A stretch of DNA of 63,969 bases, from NCBI GenBank assembly GCA_002702895.1, contig PACX01000006.1:1-63969 (forward strand), written 5' to 3'. The stretch's first letter is position 1. Each line of letters begins with the position of its first letter. Below the pieces are notes generated by a model. It searched no databases, was not told the origin of the DNA, and worked only from the letters and a program-made list of their open reading frames with translations. The stretch is from Flavobacteriaceae bacterium. Its GTDB lineage: Bacteria > Bacteroidota > Bacteroidia > Flavobacteriales > Flavobacteriaceae. Shown one piece after another: positions 18,225 through 31,295 of the stretch. The position numbers were made by a program, and so were the translations under genes.

Positions 18225-18232
18225 CAAATATA
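18225..18232 (-). promoter_or_regulatory. -7 promoter box before susC
   Basis: TATATTTG on the minus strand matches the Bacteroidota -7 consensus TAnnTTTG exactly. It lies about 36 bases before the chosen susC start. No well-spaced -33 TTG was found. The box supports separate transcription of SusCD and excludes the longer start. Confidence 0.5.
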
Positions 18233-18323
18233 AATTAAAAAGTCAATAAATAAAGAAAAAAAAGACCCTACCTCTGTAATATTGCGATTTTTTTAATTTA
18301 TTTATTATAATATTTAGTTATTC

Positions 18324-21536
<3,213 letters not shown>

Positions 21537-21599
21537 TTATTTATTAATTTTTACAAAGTTCAATATATAAATTATATTTAATTTTAAAAAAACACTATC

Positions 21600-23471
21600 A
21601 TGTATATAGTCAAAAAAGCATTAAATATATCTTATATTATATTTTTCTCCATTTTATTTTTTTCATGTAATAATACAGATGAGAAACCTAATATTGTTTG
21701 GTTAGTAACAGAGGATAATTCTATACATTATATGAATTTATATACAAAAGGAGGTGCTGAAATGCCTGCTATTTCGGCTCTAGCTAATCAGGGTGTAGTG
21801 TTTGATAATGCATTTTCTAATGCTCCTGTTTGTTCTGTTGCAAGAAGCACAATAATTACTGGAGCTTATGCACCTAGAATTGGAACACAATATCATAGAA
21901 AAATGTCACAGGTAAAGTTGCCTAATAATATTAAACCTTTACCTATTTATTTAAAACAAGCAGGGTATTATGTCACTAACAATGCAAAGGAAGATTATAA
22001 TTTTATTAAGGAAGAAAAGATTTGGGATGAATCTTCCCTAAAAGCAACATATAAGAACAGAAAAGATGGACAACCTTTCTTTCATGTCCAAAATTTTCAC
22101 AACACACATGAAGGAAAATTACATTTTAATGAAAAACAGCTTTCAGAAGCTCTTGATTCAAATAATTTAGATAGCATAAAACCGTTCCCTTACCATCCCG
22201 ATACACCTACTTTCAGATACACTCAATCTTTGCTACATAATCATCATAAAGATGTAGATAAAGAAATGGGAAAATTTATTGAAAATTTAGAAAAAGAGGG
22301 ATTGATGGAAAATACGATCATATTTTATTATGGAGACCATGGTGGAGTTTTACCGAGAAGTAAAGGATACTTATATGAAAGTGGACTTAATGTTCCAATG
22401 GTTGTTCGTATTCCTAAAAAATGGAAGAAACTATCTCCGTTTAAAGGCGGAACTAGAACTTCTTCTTTTGTTGATTTTGTTGATTTAGTTCCAACAGTAT
22501 TGTCATTAGCTGGAATAAAAATACCTGAGGGAATTGACGGAACTCCTTTTATGGGTAAAGGATTAAAAAAGAGTCAGATTGAAAAACAGGATACTACATT
22601 TGGTTATGCAGATAGATTTGATGAAAAGTATGATTTAGTTCGATCCGTTAGAAAAGGAAAATATAAATATATACGTAACTACCAGCCTTTTAATTTAGAT
22701 GGATTATATAATTATTACCGATATAAAATGTTAGCATATAAAGAATGGTATAAACTATATCAAGAGAAAAAATTAAATAAAATACAGAGTCGTTTTTTTA
22801 ATGCGAAATCCCCGGAAGCACTTTATGATATTGAAAAAGACCCTCACGAAATAAACAATTTGGCACAAAATGCCCAGTATAAAGAAACCTTAATTAATTT
22901 GAGAGAAACCTTAAATAATCATGTAATTTCTCAAGCTGATCTTAGTTTTTTTCCTGAGCCTTATTTTTTAGAAAATGGACTTGAAGATGCGTTAGGTTTT
23001 GGTCAAGAAAATAAAAATTTAATTAAGGAAATTGTAACCACAGCTGATCTTAGTCTACAGCCTTACAATGAGGTTTCTGCTAAAATTAAAGATGCATTAA
23101 ATAATACAAATCCTTGGATAAGATATTGGGGTCTTATAACATGTTCATCTTTTAGATTGGAAGCAAAAGAGCACTTAAATAAAATAAAATCCATATTTGA
23201 AAACGATTCAGAAAACTTAGTAAAAATAAGAGCAGCTGAGTACCTTCTTTTGAATGATTTAAAAATAGATGCTTCCAAAATAAATGATTTACTTAAAAAT
23301 GCTAATTCTGAAGCCGAAGCTAATTTGATGCTTAATACCTTGGCTTTGATTAAAACAAAAAATCCCGATTACAAATTAGAACTAAATAAAAGTGTATACC
23401 CAGACAAATGGTTTGAAAAGGAAAATGGACTTGTCAACAGAAGAATAAATTATTTAACTAATAACGAATAG
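21600..23471 (+). CDS. S1-family sulfatase with CSVAR motif, lipoprotein
   Basis: A 623-residue sulfatase-fold lipoprotein (Cys23 in LFFSC). The maturation motif is CSVAR (Cys78), with Val in place of the usual Pro or Ala. The first metal-binding block reads TEDNS rather than the usual Asp pair. The later block YGDHGG is normal. VCSVARSTIITG recurs in a distinct PUL sulfatase group that I recall but cannot name. The last 150 or so residues form an extra helical, HEAT-like part. It starts 70 bases from the divergent GH2 gene and is 5 bases ahead of another sulfatase. Activity is likely but less certain than for its neighbours. Confidence 0.85.
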   Translation: MYIVKKALNISYIIFFSILFFSCNNTDEKPNIVWLVTEDNSIHYMNLYTKGGAEMPAISALANQGVVFDNAFSNAPVCSVARSTIITGAYAPRIGTQYHRKMSQVKLPNNIKPLPIYLKQAGYYVTNNAKEDYNFIKEEKIWDESSLKATYKNRKDGQPFFHVQNFHNTHEGKLHFNEKQLSEALDSNNLDSIKPFPYHPDTPTFRYTQSLLHNHHKDVDKEMGKFIENLEKEGLMENTIIFYYGDHGGVLPRSKGYLYESGLNVPMVVRIPKKWKKLSPFKGGTRTSSFVDFVDLVPTVLSLAGIKIPEGIDGTPFMGKGLKKSQIEKQDTTFGYADRFDEKYDLVRSVRKGKYKYIRNYQPFNLDGLYNYYRYKMLAYKEWYKLYQEKKLNKIQSRFFNAKSPEALYDIEKDPHEINNLAQNAQYKETLINLRETLNNHVISQADLSFFPEPYFLENGLEDALGFGQENKNLIKEIVTTADLSLQPYNEVSAKIKDALNNTNPWIRYWGLITCSSFRLEAKEHLNKIKSIFENDSENLVKIRAAEYLLLNDLKIDASKINDLLKNANSEAEANLMLNTLALIKTKNPDYKLELNKSVYPDKWFEKENGLVNRRINYLTNNE

Positions 23472-23476
23472 TTATT

Positions 23477-24967
23477 ATGAAAAAAATATTAATCCTATTT
23501 CTTTTAGCTACTTTTTTTTCTTGTCAAACTAGCCATAAAAAAGAAGAAAAGCCTAATATAATTTTAATTGTTGCAGATGATTTAGGATGGTCGGATCTCT
23601 CTTATATGGGCTCAAAATATTACGAAACACCCAATATTGATAAGCTTTCAAAAAGTGGAATGACTTTTTATAATGGATACGCTTCATCAGCAAATTGCGC
23701 ACCAAGTAGAGCAAGTATGCTTACTGGAAAATACCACCCTTTTCATGGTATTTACACAGTTAAAAACTCAGATCGAGGAAATAAAAAAACAAGAAAAATT
23801 ATTCCAATTAAAACAAAGACAAAACTAGATTTAGAATATTTTATAATCCCTGAAATGTTAAAAGCTGAAGGATATGCTACGGGCCATTTTGGAAAATGGC
23901 ACATGGGACCAAAGGGATATTATCCGGAACAAATGGGATTTGATGTAAATGTTGGAGGAAATCGCCATGGTGGGCCTGGCAGTTATTTCCCACCTTATGT
24001 AAATGTAAATATAGAAGACGGCCCTGATGGAGAATATTTAACTGATAGAATTGGAAATGAGGTGGTTGAGTTTATTGATAATAACAAAGACAATGCTTTT
24101 TTTGCTTATGTTCCTTTTTTTTCAGTTCACACCCCTATACAATCTAAAAAATCAATTCAAGAAAAATATTCAAAAAAAATTGGAGATGAAAATCATAACC
24201 GAGCAGATTATGCTGGCATGGTTCATTCTCTTGATGAAAATATAGGAAAAATTTTAGATAAAATTAAGCAATCAGGATTATCAAAAAATACCTTAATTAT
24301 TTTTACTTCTGATAATGGTGGAATTACAGCAATATCAAATCAGTATCCTCTAAGAGCTGGAAAAGGATCATACTATGAAGGGGGGATAAGAGTCCCTTTG
24401 ATTTTTTCATGGCAGGGTAAAATAAGTGCTGGAACAAAATCATATGAAAGAGTAAGTAATATTGATTTTTATCCAACTATAAAAAATATAATAGGCCACA
24501 ACAAAGAAAATTTAGAATTAGATGGTATAGACCTAAATCCAATTTTTGACGGAAATGAAATTAAAAAAAGAGCTTTATTTTTTCATTTTCCTATTTACTT
24601 AGAAGCCTATGATGTTCATAATGATAATGGAACAGATCCCTTATTTAGAACAAGGCCAGGATCTGTAGTAATTAAAGATAATTGGAAACTCCATCATTAC
24701 TTTGAAGACAATAAAATAGAACTTTATAATATTGTAAAGGATGTTTCAGAGTCTAAAAATTTAAGTGAAATAAACAAAGAAAAAACAAAAGAACTTTTAG
24801 ATGATTTAACAAAGTGGAGAGAAGATAATAATGCACCTATTCCATCTGAAAAAAATCCTAATTACAATCAAAAATTTGTAGATAGTTTAAACTACCTAAT
24901 CAAGAATAAAAAGATTAAGGGAAAGGTCAACAAAAATGAAAAAGTTGATGACAAAAACCCTTTTTGA
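23477..24967 (+). CDS. S1-family sulfatase, lipoprotein (CAPSR)
   Basis: A 496-residue sulfatase with a lipoprotein signal ending at Cys16 (ATFFSC). The metal-binding start is IVADDLGWSD, formylglycine precursor Cys74 lies in CAPSRASMLTG, FGKWHMG follows, and TSDNGG and RAGKGSYYEGGIR complete the site. A lysine-rich tail follows the domain. It is cotranscribed with the CSVAR sulfatase upstream. It ends 2 bases from the convergent sulfatase at 24970. Confidence 0.92.
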   Translation: MKKILILFLLATFFSCQTSHKKEEKPNIILIVADDLGWSDLSYMGSKYYETPNIDKLSKSGMTFYNGYASSANCAPSRASMLTGKYHPFHGIYTVKNSDRGNKKTRKIIPIKTKTKLDLEYFIIPEMLKAEGYATGHFGKWHMGPKGYYPEQMGFDVNVGGNRHGGPGSYFPPYVNVNIEDGPDGEYLTDRIGNEVVEFIDNNKDNAFFAYVPFFSVHTPIQSKKSIQEKYSKKIGDENHNRADYAGMVHSLDENIGKILDKIKQSGLSKNTLIIFTSDNGGITAISNQYPLRAGKGSYYEGGIRVPLIFSWQGKISAGTKSYERVSNIDFYPTIKNIIGHNKENLELDGIDLNPIFDGNEIKKRALFFHFPIYLEAYDVHNDNGTDPLFRTRPGSVVIKDNWKLHHYFEDNKIELYNIVKDVSESKNLSEINKEKTKELLDDLTKWREDNNAPIPSEKNPNYNQKFVDSLNYLIKNKKIKGKVNKNEKVDDKNPF

Positions 24968-24969
24968 AA

Positions 24970-26388
24970 TTAATTTTTGAATCTATCAGGGTTCAACCTA
25001 TTATATTCTTTGTTAGCTAATAAGCCCAAAAAAATAGGATCCATAAGTTTTTTATACCATTTACTATAGTTGTATTTTAAACTATCATACATCTCCTGAT
25101 TTTGATCCTTTAAATTAGTTTTTTCAGAAATTTCATTTTTCAAATTATAAAGGGCATCTGACTCTTTGTTTTTAATGAATTTAAATTTTTCTGTTCTCAC
25201 TGCAGAAGCTTCATATCTTAGATTAACATCCTTTTGCATCAAATTATTTCTCCAAAACAAAAAATCGTGAGGGTTTTTTTTGTTTTCACCTTTAAGAAAT
25301 GGAATAAGATTAACCCCATGTAATTCATTTTTGGGTTTGATACCAGGAGAAGTTAATGCTTTTGAGGTAGCAAAAATATCCAAAGAGATAACTGGTTTAT
25401 CAAATATTTGACCTCCTTTAATTTCTTTTGGCCATTGCATTACAAATGGAACTCTAATTCCCCCTTCAAATAAATTTCCTTTTTTCCCACGAAGCTCTCC
25501 ATTATCTGAATCTCCTCTCAATCTTCCTCCATTATCTGAAAGAAAATAAACAATGGTATTTTCATAAATCCCTTTTTCTTTAAGTTTTGAAATGATATTT
25601 CCAACACCATCATCTACAGCGCTGACCATTGCGGCATAAATTCTTCTGTTTTTTTCCTTAATGTGACTATATCTTTTAAGATATTTTTCTGTTGCTTGTA
25701 ATGGTCCATGAGGAGCATTATAAGCTAAGTAGATAAAAAAAGGGTTGTCTGCATTTCTATCAATAAAGTCCACACTTTCTCTAGATAATGCATCAGTTAA
25801 ATATTCTTTTTCTACTATTCTCTCTTCATTTCTTAGAAGTTTAGTTCTATATGCAGCACTTTGACTTTTAACCTTAGTTTCATCTTCTAAGTCCCATTCA
25901 TGTGGAAAATATCTATGACCACCAGTTAAAAACCCAAAAAATTCATCAAATCCTCTTTTCATTGGTCTTAAACTCTCATGAGCTCCTAAGTGCCACTTTC
26001 CAACAGCAAATGTTCTATAATTGGAAATTTTTAACATATCGCCTATTGTTTCTTCAGATAATGGGAGTCCCATATTAGGATCTTTTGGTGCAAAAAGTGG
26101 GTTTTTACCAAAACCAAAAGTATCCTGGTATCTTCCGGTAATTAAACCAGCCCTACTTGGTCCACAAACAGGATAAGAAACATAGCCTTCAGAAAATATA
26201 ACGCCATTATCAGCAATATTATCAATGTGAGGAGTTTTAATGTCTTTAGATCCATTAAAACCAACATCAGCATATCCTAAATCATCTACTAAGATTAATA
26301 TTATATTAGGTTTAGTGTTTTCTTTTTTATTATTAAATGAAATAGTAAATAGAAATAAAATTATAAGAAATAAAAATTTTTTGTACAT
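24970..26388 (-). CDS. S1-family sulfatase, exported (CGPSR)
   Basis: A 472-residue sulfatase. It has a hydrophobic signal (MYKKFLFLIILFLFTIS) but no lipobox Cys, unlike the other sulfatases here, so it may be soluble in the periplasm. Catalytic features are LVDDLGYADVG, Cys75 in CGPSRAGLITG, VGKWHLG, LSDNGG and KKGNLFEGGIR. The CGPSRAGLITGRY stretch is common in algal-polysaccharide sulfatases, but I could not fix the subfamily. It is transcribed alone and is divergent from the next sulfatase. Confidence 0.92.
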   Translation of the reverse strand: MYKKFLFLIILFLFTISFNNKKENTKPNIILILVDDLGYADVGFNGSKDIKTPHIDNIADNGVIFSEGYVSYPVCGPSRAGLITGRYQDTFGFGKNPLFAPKDPNMGLPLSEETIGDMLKISNYRTFAVGKWHLGAHESLRPMKRGFDEFFGFLTGGHRYFPHEWDLEDETKVKSQSAAYRTKLLRNEERIVEKEYLTDALSRESVDFIDRNADNPFFIYLAYNAPHGPLQATEKYLKRYSHIKEKNRRIYAAMVSAVDDGVGNIISKLKEKGIYENTIVYFLSDNGGRLRGDSDNGELRGKKGNLFEGGIRVPFVMQWPKEIKGGQIFDKPVISLDIFATSKALTSPGIKPKNELHGVNLIPFLKGENKKNPHDFLFWRNNLMQKDVNLRYEASAVRTEKFKFIKNKESDALYNLKNEISEKTNLKDQNQEMYDSLKYNYSKWYKKLMDPIFLGLLANKEYNRLNPDRFKN

Positions 26389-26533
26389 AGTTATTTATGT
26401 TATGTTGATTTTATGGAATATTAAAAATATCATTTTTTTTACAAAAAAAATTAACTAACATTTACTACTCTATTATTCATATAAAAATTTTAATTTAGTC
26501 GATCAAGAAATTAATTATTTAATATCTAAAATC

Positions 26534-28084
26534 ATGAATTTTAAACTAATCAAACAACTTTCTTTTATATTTTTAATTTCACTTTTTTTGAATTGTAACT
26601 CAGAAAAGAACTCTACAGAAAAGCCCAACATTATTATTATTTATACAGATGATTTAGGGTATGGTGATGTTAGTGCATATGAAAAAGGAACTTTAAATAC
26701 TCCCAATATTGATAAGCTAGCAAATGAAGGCATGAGGTTTAATAATGGTTATGCTTCATCTGCAACGTGTAGCCCTAGTAGGTACGCATTGCTAACAGGA
26801 ACTTATCCATGGAGAAATCCAAGAGCAAAAATCATTACTGGCGGATCATTAATTATTGATACAACCGAAATGACAATTCCTAAGTTTCTAAAAACTAAAG
26901 GATATCACACCGGCATTGTTGGTAAGTGGCACCTAGGACTAGGCTCAGGTAAAATAGACTATAATGGTAATATAACACCTGGTCCTAATCAAGTCGGTTT
27001 TGATTATTCACATATTATGGCAGATACTCAAGATCGAGTTCCTAGTGTTTATATAGAAAATGGTTACGTAGTAAATCTAGATCCGAATGATCCTATAGAA
27101 GTTAACTTTACACATAACAAAGAAAAAAATGATTATGGTCTTCCAACGGGATTGAAAAACCCAGAATTAACTACTATGAAATGGCACCATGGTCACAATG
27201 GTTCCATAGTTAATGGTGTTCCTAGAATTGGATATATGAAAGGAGGAGAAAAAGCAAAATGGAGCGATATCGATATGGCAGATCATTTTTTAGGAAAAGC
27301 TCAAGAATATATTAAAGAAAATAAAGACAAACCTTTCTTTTTATATTATGCTCTTCAGCAGCCTCATGTACCAAGAACACCTCACCCTAGATTTGAAGGA
27401 AAATCTGGAATGGGTCCTAGAGGAGATGTAATTGCTGAGGCAGATTGGTGTGTTGGAGAGTTTTATAAAACTTTAGAATCCGAGGGTATTTTAGATAACA
27501 CATTGATCATTTTTTCTAGTGATAATGGACCAGTTCTAAATGATGGATATTATGATGATGCTGTTGAAAAGCTTGGAAACCACACTCCTTCCGGTGGATT
27601 AAGAGGAGGAAAATATAGTTTATTTGAAGCTGGTGCAAAAGTTCCTTTTATTGCCTATTGGAAAGGAAAAATAAAACCAAACGTTTCAAATGAAATAATC
27701 TCTCAGATAGATCTTTTTAATTCTATTTCCACTATAGTTGGAACAGACTATAAATCAAAAGATGGTATAGATTTTTCTAACTTAATTTTAAATAATGAAG
27801 GAAACGGCAGAGATGAACTTATTCTAGAAGCATCAACTAGAACTGCATATAGAAATGGTGATTGGGCAATGATTCCACCATATAATGGAGTTGCAATTAG
27901 TAAAAATGTAAATATTGAATTAGGGAATTCAAAAGATTTCAAGCTATACAATCTAAAAGAAGATCCTTCTCAAAAAAATGACCTTGCTAAAAAACAACCA
28001 GAAAAGTTAAAAGAGATGATTTCAAACTTTGTTAAAATCAGAGGGAAGAAATTTTCAAATATTGAAAACCTAGTACTAGAATAG
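26534..28084 (+). CDS. S1-family sulfatase, lipoprotein (CSPSR)
   Basis: A 516-residue sulfatase lipoprotein (Cys21 in LFLNC). It carries IYTDDLGYGDV, formylglycine precursor Cys79 in CSPSRYALLTG, then TYPWRNPRAKI, GKWHLG, FSSDNGP and LRGGKYSLFEAG. The WRNPRAKI region recalls the S1_15-type arylsulfatases that include galactose/GalNAc 6-sulfatases; this is a memory-based, tentative assignment. It lies 27 bases upstream of galE and probably heads a sulfatase-galE-galK-galT operon, tying desulfation to galactose use. Confidence 0.92.
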   Translation: MNFKLIKQLSFIFLISLFLNCNSEKNSTEKPNIIIIYTDDLGYGDVSAYEKGTLNTPNIDKLANEGMRFNNGYASSATCSPSRYALLTGTYPWRNPRAKIITGGSLIIDTTEMTIPKFLKTKGYHTGIVGKWHLGLGSGKIDYNGNITPGPNQVGFDYSHIMADTQDRVPSVYIENGYVVNLDPNDPIEVNFTHNKEKNDYGLPTGLKNPELTTMKWHHGHNGSIVNGVPRIGYMKGGEKAKWSDIDMADHFLGKAQEYIKENKDKPFFLYYALQQPHVPRTPHPRFEGKSGMGPRGDVIAEADWCVGEFYKTLESEGILDNTLIIFSSDNGPVLNDGYYDDAVEKLGNHTPSGGLRGGKYSLFEAGAKVPFIAYWKGKIKPNVSNEIISQIDLFNSISTIVGTDYKSKDGIDFSNLILNNEGNGRDELILEASTRTAYRNGDWAMIPPYNGVAISKNVNIELGNSKDFKLYNLKEDPSQKNDLAKKQPEKLKEMISNFVKIRGKKFSNIENLVLE

Positions 28085-28111
28085 ATTAATAAAATTGTAT
28101 CTAAATATAGA

Positions 28112-29146
28112 ATGTCAAAAAAATCAAAAATAATTGTGACTGGAGGGCTTGGTTTTATTGGCAGTCATACGGTTGTTGAACTATTCTTTGAAGGTTATGA
28201 AGTAATTATTGTTGATGATTTATCAAATTCTTCAATTGATATTTTAAAAGGAATAACAAATATTGTTAAATCTGATATAATTTTTGAAAAAGTTGATTTA
28301 AGGAATAAAATTTCTGTAAAAGAATTATTTAATAAACATCAAGATATAAGCGGAATAATTCATTTTGCTGCATCAAAAGCTGTTGGCGAAAGTGTTAATG
28401 AACCTTTAAAGTATTATGAAAATAATTTAGGTTCACTAATTAATATTTTACAAGAAATTGAAAATTTAAACACTAATATTGGCTTTATTTTCAGTTCTTC
28501 ATGTACAGTTTATGGCCAGGCATTAAATCTTCCAATAAAAGAAACAGAATCTATTAAAAAAGCTGAATCTCCATATGGAAACACCAAACAAATAGGAGAA
28601 GAAATTATTGAAGACTTTTGTAAATCTTATAATAAAATAAAGTCTATTTTCTTGAGATATTTTAACCCTATTGGAGCACATCCATCAATTGAAATTGGAG
28701 AACTTCCAATAGGAAAACCAGAAAATTTGATTCCTTTTATTACTCAAACAGCAATTGGAAAACGTGAAGAATTGATTGTGTTTGGAAATGATTACCCAAC
28801 TCAAGATGGAACATGTATTAGAGATTATATACATGTTATTGATTTAGCTAAAGCTCATATAAAAGCTTTGGAAAGGATATTAAATCCTGAACACAAATCA
28901 AATTTTGATGTATTTAATATTGGAACAGGAAATGGTTATAGTGTGATGGAAGTAATTAACACTTTTGAAAAAGTTTCAAACCATAAATTGAATTACAAAA
29001 TTGGAGAAAGAAGAAAAGGAGATATAATTGAAGCATTTGCTGATACAAAAAAAGCAAATAAAATTCTAGATTGGCATGCTAAATTGAGTTTAGAAGATGC
29101 TATTTTATCTGCTTGGGAATGGGAAAAAAAACTTCAAGGATTATAA
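28112..29146 (+). CDS. galE: UDP-glucose 4-epimerase
   Basis: Short-chain dehydrogenase-type epimerase of 344 residues, normal length. It has the NAD-binding GGLGFIGSHTVVEL, then SSSCTVYG and the catalytic YGNTK pair, RYFNPIGAHPS, and the uridine-binding C-terminal part (DGTCIRDYIHVIDLA). It interconverts UDP-galactose and UDP-glucose, closing the Leloir cycle. The stop is immediately followed by the galK start, so the genes are cotranscribed. Confidence 0.95.
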   Translation: MSKKSKIIVTGGLGFIGSHTVVELFFEGYEVIIVDDLSNSSIDILKGITNIVKSDIIFEKVDLRNKISVKELFNKHQDISGIIHFAASKAVGESVNEPLKYYENNLGSLINILQEIENLNTNIGFIFSSSCTVYGQALNLPIKETESIKKAESPYGNTKQIGEEIIEDFCKSYNKIKSIFLRYFNPIGAHPSIEIGELPIGKPENLIPFITQTAIGKREELIVFGNDYPTQDGTCIRDYIHVIDLAKAHIKALERILNPEHKSNFDVFNIGTGNGYSVMEVINTFEKVSNHKLNYKIGERRKGDIIEAFADTKKANKILDWHAKLSLEDAILSAWEWEKKLQGL

Positions 29147-30271
29147 ATGAGAAACAAGATAATTGTTGAAGCATCTGGAAGGATTAATTTAATAGGTGAA
29201 CATGTAGATTATAACGGAGGTTATGTTCTTCCTGCATCTATTGATAAAAAAATAATTATTGAATTCCATTCTATTTCTGGAAAAGAATGTAATATTGAAT
29301 CCAAAACTTTAGATAGAGGGTTTAAAATAAATCTTAATAAAATATTTAAAAGTAAAATACAATGGGAAAACTATATTGTTGGAGTCCTATATAATCTTAT
29401 TATTCTTAAAAAATTAAAAATAGAAGCTTTCAACTGTAAAATTGAAAGTGATTTACCTATTGGTGCAGGAATAAGTTCCTCATCTGCCCTTATTTGTGGA
29501 ATAGCAAGCGGTCTTAACCAATTAAATAATTTAAAATTAACAAATGATGAAATCATAGATATAGTTAGTGATGTGGAACATAATTTTATTGGGCTTATGG
29601 GCGGAATTATGGATCAATTTACCATCGTTAATGGGAAAAAAAATAAACTGATATTATTAAACTGTCAAAATAGAAATTTTAAATACATAAATTCTGATTT
29701 TAATAATTATAAATTTTTATTAATCAATACCAATGTTGAACATAATTTAGCAAATTCTGCATATAACGAAAGAGTTAAAGAATGTAGTGAAGCTTTAAGT
29801 TTAATTAATAAAAAATATAATAAATACGATTTTTTAGTTAACGTTGAAGAAAACATTTTAAATGAGTTTAAGAATATATTACCAGAAAAGGTTTACAATA
29901 GAGCTCTTTTTGTAATTCAAGAAAATAAAAGAACACATGATTCTGCAAATAAAATAAGTAATTCAAAACTTAAAGAATTTGGAGAGTTGATGTATAAATC
30001 TCATTATGGCCTAAAAAATTTATATGAGGTAAGTTGTGAAGAGTTAGATTTTCTTGTTGAATTCACATCAAATTATAAAGAAATAATTGGTTCTAGAATG
30101 ATGGGTGGAGGATTTGGTGGTTGTACTATAAATTTAATTGAGAAAAATTTTATTAATCATTTTGTAGATTTAATTTCAAAAGCTTATTTAGATAAATTTG
30201 GTATTAAATTAAATGCATTTACTGTTAATATTGATAATGGAATTACAATAAAAGATATTAATGAATTTTAA
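29147..30271 (+). CDS. galK: galactokinase
   Basis: GHMP-family kinase of 374 residues. The galactokinase signature GRINLIGEHVDYNGGYVLP is near the N-terminus, the ATP-binding loop is PIGAGISSSSAL, and the third GHMP motif is GSRMMGGGFGGC. MGGIMDQF holds the catalytic Asp. It phosphorylates galactose to galactose-1-phosphate in the cytoplasm. It begins directly after galE and overlaps galT by 11 bases. Confidence 0.95.
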   Translation: MRNKIIVEASGRINLIGEHVDYNGGYVLPASIDKKIIIEFHSISGKECNIESKTLDRGFKINLNKIFKSKIQWENYIVGVLYNLIILKKLKIEAFNCKIESDLPIGAGISSSSALICGIASGLNQLNNLKLTNDEIIDIVSDVEHNFIGLMGGIMDQFTIVNGKKNKLILLNCQNRNFKYINSDFNNYKFLLINTNVEHNLANSAYNERVKECSEALSLINKKYNKYDFLVNVEENILNEFKNILPEKVYNRALFVIQENKRTHDSANKISNSKLKEFGELMYKSHYGLKNLYEVSCEELDFLVEFTSNYKEIIGSRMMGGGFGGCTINLIEKNFINHFVDLISKAYLDKFGIKLNAFTVNIDNGITIKDINEF

Positions 30272-31295
30272 TCAGCAATCTCATAGAAGAAAAAATATTT
30301 TAAACGGAGAGTGGGTTCTTATATCTCCAAATAGAACAAAAAGACCATGGCAAGGAAAAAAAGAGATTAAAACAAAAATTAAAAACATCAATTATGATCC
30401 GGATTGTTATTTATGCCCTGGAAATCTGAGAGCAAATAATGAAAAAAATCCTGATTATACTGAGCCCTATAGTTTTATTAATGATTTTTCGGCATTAATT
30501 GACTCAAAAGAAAATAATTTTAAAGAAGGTCTTTTAGAAGCTCATTCCGAATCTGGAATTTGTAAAGTACTATGTTATTCGCCAAATCATTCTTTAACTA
30601 TTCCTCTCATGACTATTAATGAAATATTACGAGTTATTAAATTATGGAAAGATGAATATAAAAATTTAGGTTCTATGAAATCTATAAATCATATTCAAAT
30701 TTTTGAAAATAAAGGAGAAATAATGGGTTGTTCTAATCCTCACCCACATGGTCAAATTTGGGCACAGAAAAGCATTCCTAATGAGGTAGAAAAAAAACAA
30801 TTTCATCAAAAAGAATACTATAAAAAATATAACAAGAGCTTACTTTTAGATTATATTAATCAAGAATTAGATCTTAAAGAAAGAGTTGTTTGTAAAAACA
30901 ATTCATTTGTAGCGCTTATTCCTTTTTGGGCAACTTGGCCTTTTGAAACTATGATAGTTCCAAAAAAACATCATAAATCTATTTTAAGTTTTTCTGAAAA
31001 TGAATTAGTTGATTATGCTAAAATTTTAAAGAAATTAACTACAAAGTACGACAACCTATTTAATACATCATTTCCTTATACATCAGGAATTCATCAATCA
31101 CCAACCAATAATAAGAAAAATGAAGAATGGCATATGCATATGTCATTTTACCCTCCATTATTAAGATCTGCAGATATTAAGAAATTTATGGTAGGTTATG
31201 AAATGTTTGCTGAGCCTCAAAGAGATATAACACCTGAAATTGCAGCAGAGAAATTAAGAAATTGTTCAGAAAAACACTTTTCAAAGTCTAAGTAG
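30261..31295 (+). CDS. galT: galactose-1-phosphate uridylyltransferase
   Basis: HIT-superfamily transferase of 344 residues. The zinc-site CYLCPGN lies near residue 50, and the active-site block [12 protein letters not shown] carries the uridylylated His. [13 protein letters not shown] and [12 protein letters not shown] are typical C-terminal blocks. It exchanges UMP between UDP-glucose and galactose-1-phosphate. It overlaps galK by 11 bases, which suggests coupled translation. Its last 8 bases overlap the end of the convergent rny gene. Confidence 0.95.
   Translation: MNFNQQSHRRKNILNGEWVLISPNRTKRPWQGKKEIKTKIKNINYDPDCYLCPGNLRANNEKNPDYTEPYSFINDFSALIDSKENNFKEGLLEAHSESGICKVLCYSPNHSLTIPLMTINEILRVIKLWKDEYKNLGSMKSINHIQIFENKGEIMGCSNPHPHGQIWAQKSIPNEVEKKQFHQKEYYKKYNKSLLLDYINQELDLKERVVCKNNSFVALIPFWATWPFETMIVPKKHHKSILSFSENELVDYAKILKKLTTKYDNLFNTSFPYTSGIHQSPTNNKKNEEWHMHMSFYPPLLRSADIKKFMVGYEMFAEPQRDITPEIAAEKLRNCSEKHFSKSK

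Noticed and set aside
18228-18323. Terminator between GH2 and susC
   Set aside because: A T-run is present, but no self-complementary arms precede it in the right direction, so I do not call one.
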